Origin: Actinobacteria bacterium UBA7422
Lineage (GTDB): Bacteria > Actinomycetota > Actinomycetes > S36-B12
Assembly: GCA_002469525.1 (NCBI GenBank)
Contig: DKME01000016.1
Location: forward strand, 1-9,506
Reading direction: 5' to 3'
Length of the DNA: 9,506 nucleotides
The notes below the pieces were generated by a model, which did no database searches, was not told the origin of the DNA, and saw nothing but the letters and a program-made list of their open reading frames with translations. Below, one piece after another: positions 1 to 5,938 of the stretch. Each line of letters begins with the position of its first letter. Position 1 is the first letter of the stretch. Made by a program: the position numbers and the translations under genes.

Positions 1-1
1 T

Positions 2-958
2 CCCGCCCAGCAACGGCTGGGTCCTCGTTGGTTCACCGGCAGCGCCGACGCGATTTACCAGAGTCTCAACCTCGTCTACGACGAAAACCCAGATTACGTC
101 GTCGTTTTTGGTGCCGACCACGTGTACCGCATGGACCCCATGCAGATGGTTCAGGCGCATATTGACAGCGGCGCAGGAGTTACGGTTGCTGGACTTCGTA
201 GGCCACGAGCCACCGCGAGTGAATTCGGTGTGATTGAAGTCGGTCCCGACGGTCACAAAATTGCAAACTTTCTGGAAAAGCCTGCTGACCCACCTGCGAT
301 TCCAGGCTCACCGGAGGAAAGTTTCGTCTCAATGGGCAATTACGTGTTCAGCACGGACGTGCTTCTTGAGGTGTTAAAAGAAGATGCATCTGATCCTGGT
401 TCGGTTCACGACATGGGTGGAAACATTATTCCCATGTTGACCCAGCAGGGGCGTGCATTCGTGTACGACTTCTCTTCAAATATTGTCCCAGGAGCCATGG
501 ACCGTGACCTGGGTTACTGGCGCGATGTTGGCTCACTTGATAGTTACCACGATGCTCACATGGATCTAGTGTCTGTGCACCCGGTCTTTAATTTGTACAA
601 CCGACGTTGGCCGATCCTGTCTAATATCCCGCCACTACCCCCCGCCAAGTTCGTAGAAGGCGGAAACGCCCACGAATCTATGGTCGGTGCAGGCAGCATT
701 ATTTCTGGCGGCCACGTTCGGACTTCTGTTGTGGCTTCGAGCGTGGCAATTGAGTCCGGTTCATACGTTGAAGGCAGCGTGATCATGCCGGGTGTACGGA
801 TCGGTCCAAATGCGGTTGTGCGAAATGCAATCCTGGACAAAAACGTTGTTATCCCCGCCAATGCACACATTGGAGTTGACCTTGAACACGACCGGGCTCG
901 TTACACGGTGAGTCCCGGTGGGATCGTGGTGCTCGGAAAAGGTGTTACAGCTGATTAG
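2..958 (+). CDS. glgC: Glucose-1-phosphate adenylyltransferase (ADP-glucose pyrophosphorylase), 5' truncated by window edge
   Basis: Makes ADP-glucose from glucose-1-phosphate and ATP, the committed step of bacterial glycogen synthesis in the cytoplasm. The reading frame is open from base 2, so the start lies outside the window. 318 residues are visible; the family is about 400-430, so roughly 90-100 N-terminal residues are missing. Seen in order: PAQQR...WFTGSADAIYQ at the left edge, the GADHVYRMD catalytic segment (visible residues about 37-45), EFGVIEV, the FLEKP sugar-phosphate-binding motif, GNYVF, and GYWRDVGSLDSY. The C-terminal third has the hexapeptide-like left-handed beta-helix repeats (GSYVEGSVIMPGVRIG and following) that carry oligomerisation and allosteric sites. 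It ends with TAG, 6 bp before the convergent Ser-x-x gene. Family assignment is very secure; regulation cannot be seen because the 5' end is absent. Confidence 0.97.
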   Translation, partial: PAQQRLGPRWFTGSADAIYQSLNLVYDENPDYVVVFGADHVYRMDPMQMVQAHIDSGAGVTVAGLRRPRATASEFGVIEVGPDGHKIANFLEKPADPPAIPGSPEESFVSMGNYVFSTDVLLEVLKEDASDPGSVHDMGGNIIPMLTQQGRAFVYDFSSNIVPGAMDRDLGYWRDVGSLDSYHDAHMDLVSVHPVFNLYNRRWPILSNIPPLPPAKFVEGGNAHESMVGAGSIISGGHVRTSVVASSVAIESGSYVEGSVIMPGVRIGPNAVVRNAILDKNVVIPANAHIGVDLEHDRARYTVSPGGIVVLGKGVTAD

Positions 959-964
959 CTAGCT

Positions 965-1162
965 TCACCACTTTCTGAATGACCTCCATGCCATGACGGA
1001 GGCAACCGAAGCGGCGCTCATCACGCTCGCGAAACTGGCAAATGAACCTACGGACAGGATGCTGCCGGCGGATCCAATTGAACCGACACTCAACACACTG
1101 TTCTTGCTGTAAATCGAGAGGAAGCTGTTTTGGGATCCGATTGACCAGCGACTGTTGTTCAT
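965..1162 (-). CDS. Ser-x-x tripeptide-repeat microprotein (65 aa), function unknown
   Basis: A 65-residue product that begins MNN, continues with 18 uninterrupted Ser-x-x triplets (SRW, SIG, SQN, SFL, SIY, SKN, SVL, SVG and so on) and ends in a basic, aromatic tail AWRSFRKW. The x positions are mostly V, I, L, F, A, G and M. The 18 serines use nine AGY and nine TCN codons. These two families cannot interconvert by a single base change, so the period is held by selection on the protein, not by a DNA repeat. The start is the ATG at 1162: it directly precedes the repeat and sits 6 nt after a TACCCT box (leaderless pattern), and no good Shine-Dalgarno is visible. The gene is convergent with glgC and divergent from the protease gene. 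I recall similar Ser-every-third proteins in actinobacterial genomes, without a known function; this is memory, not a search. No signal peptide or catalytic motif is seen. Confidence 0.75.
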   Translation of the reverse strand: MNNSRWSIGSQNSFLSIYSKNSVLSVGSIGSAGSILSVGSFASFASVMSAASVASVMAWRSFRKW

Positions 1163-1184
1163 GGGCCAAGGGTACCTGCATACT
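1155..1184 (+). promoter_or_regulatory. Predicted promoter of the trypsin-like gene, leaderless
   Basis: A possible -35 TTGTTC (1155-1160) is followed after 18 nt by -10 CATACT (1179-1184), which matches TATAAT at four of six positions. Six bases (TCTAGG) then separate it from the GTG at 1191, which would be both transcription and translation start. The -35 lies inside the first codons of the divergent Ser-x-x gene. Confidence 0.45.
1169..1174 (-). promoter_or_regulatory. Predicted -10 box (TACCCT) of the Ser-x-x gene, leaderless
   Basis: On the - strand TACCCT matches the actinobacterial TAnnnT -10 pattern and is followed by exactly 6 nt and then the ATG at 1162. Transcription would therefore start at or next to the start codon. 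No convincing -35 is visible. It lies only 4 bp from the opposing -10 of the protease gene. Confidence 0.45.
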
Positions 1185-1190
1185 TCTAGG

Positions 1191-2498
1191 GTGGGTAAAA
1201 GATCTACGGCATTGATTGCGCTGGCAAGTTCACTGCTTGTCATCGCTGGAATCGGTGTCAGTGCAGAAGCCGCGGCGCCCCGAGTAGTTGGCGGAGCCCA
1301 GGTATCGATTGACTCGGTCCCTTGGCAGGCGGCGCTATTGATTCGCAATTCAACCCTGTGCGGCGCCTCGATTATTGGAACCCAATGGCTCCTGACTGCG
1401 GCTCACTGTTTGGGCGGAGCAAGCCCAAATGACATTTCGGCTTTTGTCGGAGTCAGCAACCTAAGCCAGCGTTCCACCCAGAACGCATTACAAGTTTCGG
1501 GAATCACCATTAATCCAAGTTGGGATCCAAACACATTTAGTGGGGATATAGCGCTGCTCCAACTTGCAGCACCGCTTGTTTTCTCACAGACCATTCAACC
1601 GATTGCCTTACCGGTCACTCAAGATCCGGCACTATGGCCGGCATCAGGAACAAGTGCTCAAGTAACCGGATGGGGCAGTACCAGTTTTGGTGGTAAATCA
1701 AGTGATGCGCTCTTGGCTGCAAATGTGTCGGTTCTGAGCGCCCCGGGGGATAATTCTTGCGGTGCGTACGGAGGATTCAGCAGTAACGAGAGTATCTGCG
1801 CGGGGGTTCCTGGCGGAGGTATCGATACGTGTCAGGGTGATAGTGGTGGACCACTTGTTGTTGCCACAGATTTAGGCCCGGTCCTTGCAGGCGTCACGAG
1901 TGTTGGTAATGAATGTGCGTTGCCCAACTTTCCAGGAATTTATACCCGGGTAACCACATTCCTTCCATGGATCAATCAGTATGTTCCCGCACCGACCTCA
2001 ACACCGAGTGCACCACTCAATGTTGCCACCGAATCGCAATCCCGAGCTCGAGTCTTGGTTTCATGGGATGTTCCCGAATACGACGGCGGCCTTCCTATCA
2101 GTGGTTACCTAGTTTCTACGATCGATCCAACAGGTGGACTAACACCTGTATGCACGGTGGCTATCTCTCAATGTGTTGTTTCAGGCCAAAAGGCTGGAAC
2201 GGTTTTAACACTTGCCGTTCAGGCGGTGAATGAATTGGGAGCGGGAACCCAGTCACCAGCGATTGGCGCAGTCGTGGTGAACGCCGTTCGGACGCCACCT
2301 GCACGCGTTTCCCAGCGAACCGTGGCACGGTGGGCCGGAGTGACTGGAAAAAATATTCGGGTACGGATCGCCCCTGCGTCGCGTGGGATCTGCGTACTTG
2401 CGGGTAAACGGGTGTCCTTGAAGAAAGACGGCTTGTGTGTACTGCGCGTGAAAGGCCCTTCTGCACAGCGCGGAGCCGCTTACTTGCTGGGGCAGTAA
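1191..2498 (+). CDS. Secreted trypsin-like serine protease (S1 family) with fibronectin type III domain
   Basis: Extracellular S1 endopeptidase, 435 aa from the GTG at 1191. Residues 2-29 are a signal peptide: KR, then a hydrophobic core, then AEAAA. The mature protease begins at the activation site R31-VVGG. The catalytic triad is complete: H72 (TAAHC), D119 (DIALL) and S218 (GDSGGP). D212, six residues before the serine, is the S1-pocket aspartate, so cleavage after Arg or Lys is expected. Cysteines 57/73, 190/203 and 214/242 fit standard trypsin disulfides. A Pro/Thr/Ser linker (about 265-274) leads to a fibronectin type III domain (about 275-365). A basic tail follows, with C401 and C416 in a C-x3-G-x2-V spacing seen in secreted actinobacterial proteins. 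Starts at 1155 or 1161 would add residues before the signal peptide and lack a ribosome site, so GTG 1191 is preferred. It is convergent with the lipoprotein gene, 4 bp away. Confidence 0.93.
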   Translation: MGKRSTALIALASSLLVIAGIGVSAEAAAPRVVGGAQVSIDSVPWQAALLIRNSTLCGASIIGTQWLLTAAHCLGGASPNDISAFVGVSNLSQRSTQNALQVSGITINPSWDPNTFSGDIALLQLAAPLVFSQTIQPIALPVTQDPALWPASGTSAQVTGWGSTSFGGKSSDALLAANVSVLSAPGDNSCGAYGGFSSNESICAGVPGGGIDTCQGDSGGPLVVATDLGPVLAGVTSVGNECALPNFPGIYTRVTTFLPWINQYVPAPTSTPSAPLNVATESQSRARVLVSWDVPEYDGGLPISGYLVSTIDPTGGLTPVCTVAISQCVVSGQKAGTVLTLAVQAVNELGAGTQSPAIGAVVVNAVRTPPARVSQRTVARWAGVTGKNIRVRIAPASRGICVLAGKRVSLKKDGLCVLRVKGPSAQRGAAYLLGQ

Positions 2499-2511
2499 TC
2501 GGCTACTGGCC
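2490..2511. terminator. Weak hairpin across the two convergent stop codons
   Basis: CAGTA (2493-2497) pairs with TACTG (2504-2508) across a 6-nt loop. Two further G-C pairs (2490-2491 with 2510-2511) lie beyond one mismatch. It overlaps the protease stop codon and the lipoprotein stop codon, so it could serve both transcripts. There is no U tract and the stem is short, so termination is only a possibility. Confidence 0.2.
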
Positions 2512-3186
2512 TGGATCTACTTCGAAGGCGTCTTCTGGAGTTGACAAATTGATGGGTGCACCGAAGTCAGTCAGTGCGCTCGCACTCACTCTTTCATTAC
2601 CGGGACACTCGAATGATTTAACGATTGAACTGATAAGACCGTCAGAGTCAAGCCCGACTTCAACCGCAAGGCTCATGTCGCAGGTTTTGGCCAACTCGAT
2701 GAGTTCCTCGTCTGAGAAGTTCATACCTGAATCAATGGAAAGTGGAAGACTCCCGGTCAGTGGGTTTTCACCGTTCGGGGTGACCGACCCGAGCTGGCTC
2801 AGCGGAGATGTATTTCCTGAAGTGGGAGTCTGCGTGCCTGTCGGCGCGAGAAACCACGAGCCGTCAACCAACGTGTAGGTCCCGTCGGAGTTAATCAAAT
2901 CCGTCCAGGATTCGTTGCTGCTTTGATCGCTCCACGCGATCTCACCTCGGTTGTTGGCAAGATACGCGCTGCCGACTCCAGCAATCTGTTGATCAGCTGA
3001 GTCAATTGAAATATTGAGTACCGCGGTGCCGCGAGCAGCCGTTGCCTCTATCGCGCTGTCCAGAGCATTTGCTGAAGGACTCGAACTCGGTGCGGTTTCA
3101 GGTGCGGAAGGCGAATCGGAAGTGGTGCTACTTGAACAGCCAACCACAGTGAGACTTGCAACTAGGGCCAAGGCAATGATTCGCAT
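2503..3186 (-). CDS. Small secreted lipoprotein of unknown function
   Basis: 227 aa. MRIIALALVASLTVVGC is a lipoprotein signal peptide with lipobox VVGC, so C17 would be lipidated and the protein anchored on the outer face of the membrane. A Ser/Thr/Pro-rich linker (about 18-42) follows, then a domain of about 180 residues. It contains the segment DGTYTLVDGSWF and two cysteines (TCDMS and FECPG) that could form a disulfide. The shape (lipobox, linker, one beta-rich domain with a late acidic stretch) recalls LppX/LprG-type lipoproteins, but I cannot confirm the family. It follows pstB by 48 nt on the same strand, in a position where a phoU gene is often found. It also appears to have its own leaderless promoter (TAAATT, 7 nt before ATG), so a phosphate role is only suggested by position. 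Confidence 0.85.
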   Translation of the reverse strand: MRIIALALVASLTVVGCSSSTTSDSPSAPETAPSSSPSANALDSAIEATAARGTAVLNISIDSADQQIAGVGSAYLANNRGEIAWSDQSSNESWTDLINSDGTYTLVDGSWFLAPTGTQTPTSGNTSPLSQLGSVTPNGENPLTGSLPLSIDSGMNFSDEELIELAKTCDMSLAVEVGLDSDGLISSIVKSFECPGNERVSASALTDFGAPINLSTPEDAFEVDPGQ

Positions 3187-3193
3187 CTACCCC

Positions 3194-3199
3194 AATTTA
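3194..3199 (-). promoter_or_regulatory. Predicted -10 box (TAAATT) of the lipoprotein gene
   Basis: On the - strand TAAATT is followed by 7 nt (GGGGTAG) and the ATG at 3186. This is the TAnnnT spacing typical of leaderless actinobacterial genes. The box is formed by the last copy of the 19-bp tandem repeat. The GGGG just before ATG could alternatively act as a poor ribosome site. Confidence 0.4.
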
Positions 3200-3253
3200 C
3201 CCGAATCCAGCCGAATTACCCGAATCCGACCGGATTACCCGAATCGACCAGAG
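3197..3253. repeat. Three 19-bp tandem repeats spanning the pstB stop codon
   Basis: Copies start at 3197, 3216 and 3235. Each begins with TTACCCGAATC on the + strand, followed by a more variable 7-8 bp. On the - strand each copy ends in GATTCGGGTAA. The copy at 3235-3253 is the real 3' end of pstB including its TAA. The other two fill the gap to the lipoprotein gene, and a shorter degenerate version (ATTGGGGTAG) abuts its ATG. AATCC-GACC-GGATT (3223-3236) is a small inverted repeat inside. Confidence 0.9.
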
Positions 3254-4089
3254 ATGTAATCCTCCGTGCGGGGGTCTGTCGGTGAACTGAAAAGTTCACG
3301 GGTACGCCCAAATTCGACAAGACGCCCATGCCTTATGTCCTTGTCGTCGAGTTCTGCAGTGAAAAAAGCGGTCCGGTCTGAGACGCGGGCTGCCTGTTGC
3401 ATGTTGTGCGTCACAATCACGATCGTGTAGTCGTTTGCAAGTTCAACCATGAGGTCTTCGATCTTTGCCGTGGCGATCGGGTCAAGGGATGCACATGGTT
3501 CGTCCATCAGGATCACTTCGGGTTTCACCGCGATGCATCGCGCAATTACCAGGCGTTGCTGTTGACCACCCGAAAGTGCGTACGCACTTTTCTTAAGGTC
3601 GTCTTTCACTTCGTTCCACAGGGCGGCCCTAGTCAGACACTCCTCGACAAGGTCATCGAGGTTTCCTTTTGCCCCATTGACTTTCGGGCCGTAGGCGACA
3701 TTGTCATAGATTGATTTTGGGAAAACATTGGGTTTCTGGAAAACCATGCCCACTTTGCGTCGCACCTCAATCGGGTCGACGTCAGGGCCGTAAATATCGG
3801 TTCCGTGATAGGCGACGACACCCTCAACTCGAGCACCTGGAATCAGGTCGTTCATTCGGTTGAAGCTGCGCAACAGCGTTGACTTGCCGCATCCACTTGG
3901 CCCAATAAATGCCGTGATCTCGTTTTTGGCAATAGGTAAAGTAACGTTACGAATTGCTTCGTAGTCGCCGTAGAACACGCTGACGTCGTCCAGAGTGAAT
4001 ACCGGGTCGCGTACCTCAATAGGTATTGACACTCCACGGGCAGACATTGCCTTGTCGAGTTGCATGGAAATATTATTTGGCTGATTCAT
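3235..4089 (-). CDS. pstB: Phosphate ABC transporter ATP-binding protein PstB
   Basis: Cytoplasmic ATPase of the high-affinity phosphate importer PstSCAB; it powers transport through PstC and PstA. 284 aa, slightly longer than the usual 250-260 because of an N-terminal extension of about 28 residues before the ABC fold. All ABC motifs are intact: Walker A GPSGCGKST (63-71), Q-loop Q118 in GMVFQKPN, signature LSGGQQQR (172-179), Walker B VILMDEP with LDP (192-204), and H-loop H228 (IVTHNM). FNRMNDLIPGARVEG and YDNVAYGPK are typical of PstB rather than other ABC ATPases. A GAGAGGAA ribosome site lies just before the ATG, in the 12-nt gap after pstA. Its last codons are part of a 19-bp tandem repeat. 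Confidence 0.98.
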   Translation of the reverse strand: MNQPNNISMQLDKAMSARGVSIPIEVRDPVFTLDDVSVFYGDYEAIRNVTLPIAKNEITAFIGPSGCGKSTLLRSFNRMNDLIPGARVEGVVAYHGTDIYGPDVDPIEVRRKVGMVFQKPNVFPKSIYDNVAYGPKVNGAKGNLDDLVEECLTRAALWNEVKDDLKKSAYALSGGQQQRLVIARCIAVKPEVILMDEPCASLDPIATAKIEDLMVELANDYTIVIVTHNMQQAARVSDRTAFFTAELDDKDIRHGRLVEFGRTRELFSSPTDPRTEDYISGRFG

Positions 4090-4101
4090 GGGTTCCTCTC
4101 A

Positions 4102-4983
4102 CTACCAGCGCTTCTGGGTTCGGTTGCGGATCCAGATCGCCACGAAGTTCATAGCGAGCAAGAGTAGAAGTAGGACAACGATCGTCGCCGCCGCCAGGAC
4201 TTGGAATTCCTCGCGGGATTCCTTGGTCCAATTGAAAATCTGAATGGGTAGCGTGGTGTAACCGGAGAGCACCCCGTTGGGGTTAAACGTGATGAACGAG
4301 ACGGCACCGAGAAGTAGCAAAGGGGCAGCTTCACCAATTGCTCGAGATAGAGCCAAAATTGTTCCGGTGGCGATACCAGGGACTGCCGCCGGCAAAGTTT
4401 GACGGTATGCCGTCTGCCATTCGGTTGCGCCTAACGCTAGGGAACCGTCTCGAATATTTCTTGGAACGGCACGTAAAGCTTCTCGAGTGGCGATGATAAT
4501 TACTGGCAGAACAAGTAGCGCGAGAGTTAGCGAAGCGGTGATAACGCTTTGTCCCAACGCCAAAGCTCTGGCAAAAATCGCAAGTCCCAGAATGCCGTAA
4601 ACAATTGAAGGAACAGCGGCAAGGTTTTGGATATTGACCTCAATAAATCGCTGGAATCTGCTATTCGGCTTGGCAAACTCCTCCAGATAGAGAGCGGACA
4701 TGATGCCGGTGGGTATCGAAATAAGAGCTGTAAACGAAATAACCCAGATTGTTCCGGTGATTGCTGATTGGGCACCCGCATTCTCTGCATCGCGTACAGA
4801 GGGCATATTGGTGAAGAGACGCAAATCTAGCCGTGGCCAACCCTTAACGGTTACGTAGATGAGTAGGACAGCGAGTGTGACAATACCTACGGCAAGCGAA
4901 ATGAAAAGCAACCACATGAAGACGCGATCACGTAAAGGTGTTCCTTTGCTGGTGAGCTGAGTCTGAACTTGGGCGTAGCTCAC
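4102..4983 (-). CDS. pstA: Phosphate ABC transporter permease PstA
   Basis: One of two membrane subunits forming the phosphate channel. 293 aa with about six predicted membrane segments: roughly 22-45, 76-98, 121-140, 146-166, 203-230 and 260-285. The EAA loop that docks on PstB is at about 168-202 (EALRAVPRNIRDG...ALGATEWQ, then LPAAVPGI). SRAIGEAAPLLLLG is a typical PstA segment. The start is a GTG whose bases overlap the TGA of pstC (GTGA), which indicates translational coupling of the two permeases. It is followed 12 nt later by pstB. Confidence 0.96.
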   Translation of the reverse strand: MSYAQVQTQLTSKGTPLRDRVFMWLLFISLAVGIVTLAVLLIYVTVKGWPRLDLRLFTNMPSVRDAENAGAQSAITGTIWVISFTALISIPTGIMSALYLEEFAKPNSRFQRFIEVNIQNLAAVPSIVYGILGLAIFARALALGQSVITASLTLALLVLPVIIIATREALRAVPRNIRDGSLALGATEWQTAYRQTLPAAVPGIATGTILALSRAIGEAAPLLLLGAVSFITFNPNGVLSGYTTLPIQIFNWTKESREEFQVLAAATIVVLLLLLLAMNFVAIWIRNRTQKRW

Positions 4984-5915
4984 TGGTATGCCTGCCTAAA
5001 TCGTCGCACAAGCCGAACGCTGAAAATATTCATGATAAAAGTTAAAACAAAGAGCAGCATTCCTACGGCGAAAATGGATTTGTACTCAATCGACCCGGTA
5101 GCTAAGTCACCTGAACCCGCCGCTGCAATGTAGGAGGTCATGGTTTGCATGCCAATCAAAGGGTTGAAACTCAATTGTGGCTGTAATCCAGCAGCCACGG
5201 TTACGATCATGGTTTCGCCGATAGCTCGAGAGATCCCAAGGACAAAAGCCGCCACAATCCCGGACAGTGCAGCGGGAATAACCACTTTCACGGCAGTTTG
5301 GCGTTTGCTCGACCCTAGAGCGTATGCGCCATCGCGTAAGCCGGATGGAACTGCCGCCATTGCATCTTCAGATAAGGAGGCGATGGTAGGGATGATCATG
5401 ACGCCCATGATCAAACCGGCGGAGAGGGCGTTAAAAACCTCGATGCCCGGGAAAATCTTGACCAATACAAGTTGTGTGAGGAACTCCAAAGCGAAGAAGC
5501 CGAAGACAACGGTTGGGATTCCTGCAAGCACTTCAAGGGTTGGCTTGAGAATTTTCCGGACTCGGCTTGATGCATATTCTGACAAGTAGATGGAGGCTCC
5601 GAGCCCTAGTGGAATTGCCACCGCGATTGCGATCAAGGTAATTACGATCGTTCCGCTGAGGAGTGGCAGGACGCCAAATTCACCATTTTTGAACAGTGGT
5701 GTCCACGTTGTTCCGAATAGAAAGTCAGTGAGGGGGACTTCTGAAAAGAATTCAATCGAAGGAATCAAGAGTGAGATGACGATTCCGAAAGTTGTGATGA
5801 TCGAAACGAGAGCAGCGACGGCGAGCAGTGCGCGAATCAACTTTTCTCCATAACGCGGACGAGACTGCCGAAGGGAGACCCCTTCGGCAGTCCGCGTTGA
5901 AGAACCTATTGCCAT
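4980..5915 (-). CDS. pstC: Phosphate ABC transporter permease PstC
   Basis: Partner of PstA in the membrane channel. 311 aa, with a polar N-terminal tail (1-25) and six likely membrane segments (about 26-51, 83-108, 127-149, 164-182, 218-240 and 281-303). The EAA loop is at about 183-220 (EDAMAAVPSGLRDG...ALGSSKRQ, then IPAALSGI). SRAIGETMIVTVAAG is characteristic of PstC. The ATG at 5915 lies 23 nt after the pstS stop, with GGAA 8 nt upstream as ribosome site. Codons about 7-22 contain a strong hairpin in the mRNA, described separately, which may lower PstC output relative to PstS. Confidence 0.96.
   Translation of the reverse strand: MAIGSSTRTAEGVSLRQSRPRYGEKLIRALLAVAALVSIITTFGIVISLLIPSIEFFSEVPLTDFLFGTTWTPLFKNGEFGVLPLLSGTIVITLIAIAVAIPLGLGASIYLSEYASSRVRKILKPTLEVLAGIPTVVFGFFALEFLTQLVLVKIFPGIEVFNALSAGLIMGVMIIPTIASLSEDAMAAVPSGLRDGAYALGSSKRQTAVKVVIPAALSGIVAAFVLGISRAIGETMIVTVAAGLQPQLSFNPLIGMQTMTSYIAAAGSGDLATGSIEYKSIFAVGMLLFVLTFIMNIFSVRLVRRFRQAYQ
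5852..5898. promoter_or_regulatory. Long hairpin within the first codons of pstC
   Basis: CTGCCGAAGGG (5865-5875) pairs perfectly with CCCTTCGGCAG (5880-5890) around a 4-nt loop. The stem continues with AACGCGGA (5852-5859) paired to TCCGCGTT (5891-5898), leaving a 5-nt bulge on one side. This gives 19 base pairs, GC-rich, starting 17 bases inside pstC. No U tract follows, so it does not look like an intrinsic terminator. It is placed where it could block RNase passage, stabilise the upstream pstS message or slow pstC translation. The structure is seen in the sequence; the role is inferred. Confidence 0.6.
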
Positions 5916-5938
5916 TATTTAATTTCCATGATTAAGGA

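Noticed and set aside
941..969. Possible bidirectional terminator between glgC and the Ser-x-x gene (AGCT palindromes, GGTG/CACC)
   Set aside because: The stems are only 4 bp and interrupted, with no U tract; too weak to call.
993..1112. 39-aa + strand frame starting MTEATEAALITLAK
   Set aside because: It is the antisense of the Ser-x-x repeat. It has no ribosome site or leaderless -10, and the serine register with mixed codon families explains the sequence better on the - strand.
945..1181. 78-aa - strand frame MQVPLAHEQQ..., overlapping the Ser-x-x gene
   Set aside because: Another frame of the same strand, with ordinary random composition and overlap into glgC.
1155..1190. Upstream starts (TTG 1155, ATG 1161) for the trypsin-like gene
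   Set aside because: They put 10-12 residues before the KR of the signal peptide, have no ribosome site and overlap the predicted promoter.
965..1348. 127-aa extension of the Ser-x-x frame upstream into the protease gene
   Set aside because: The extra 62 residues lie antisense to the protease signal peptide and active domain and lack the repeat. The ATG at 1162 sits right before the repeat and behind a -10 box.
2435..2878. 147-aa + strand frame opposite the lipoprotein gene
   Set aside because: It overlaps the protease 3' end and the lipoprotein in antisense. The lipoprotein frame has a lipobox and promoter; this one has no supporting signal.
3197..3253. CRISPR-like array
   Set aside because: The repeats are 19-bp head-to-tail units without unique spacers and one is coding, so this is a plain tandem repeat.
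5393..5413. Inverted repeat TGATCAT-7 nt-ATGATCA
   Set aside because: A short 7-bp AT-rich stem in the middle of pstC encoding a conserved membrane segment; probably chance.
5140..5853. Long + strand frames (149 and 87 aa) opposite pstC
   Set aside because: Antisense shadows of a well-conserved permease gene, with no start signals or recognisable domains.
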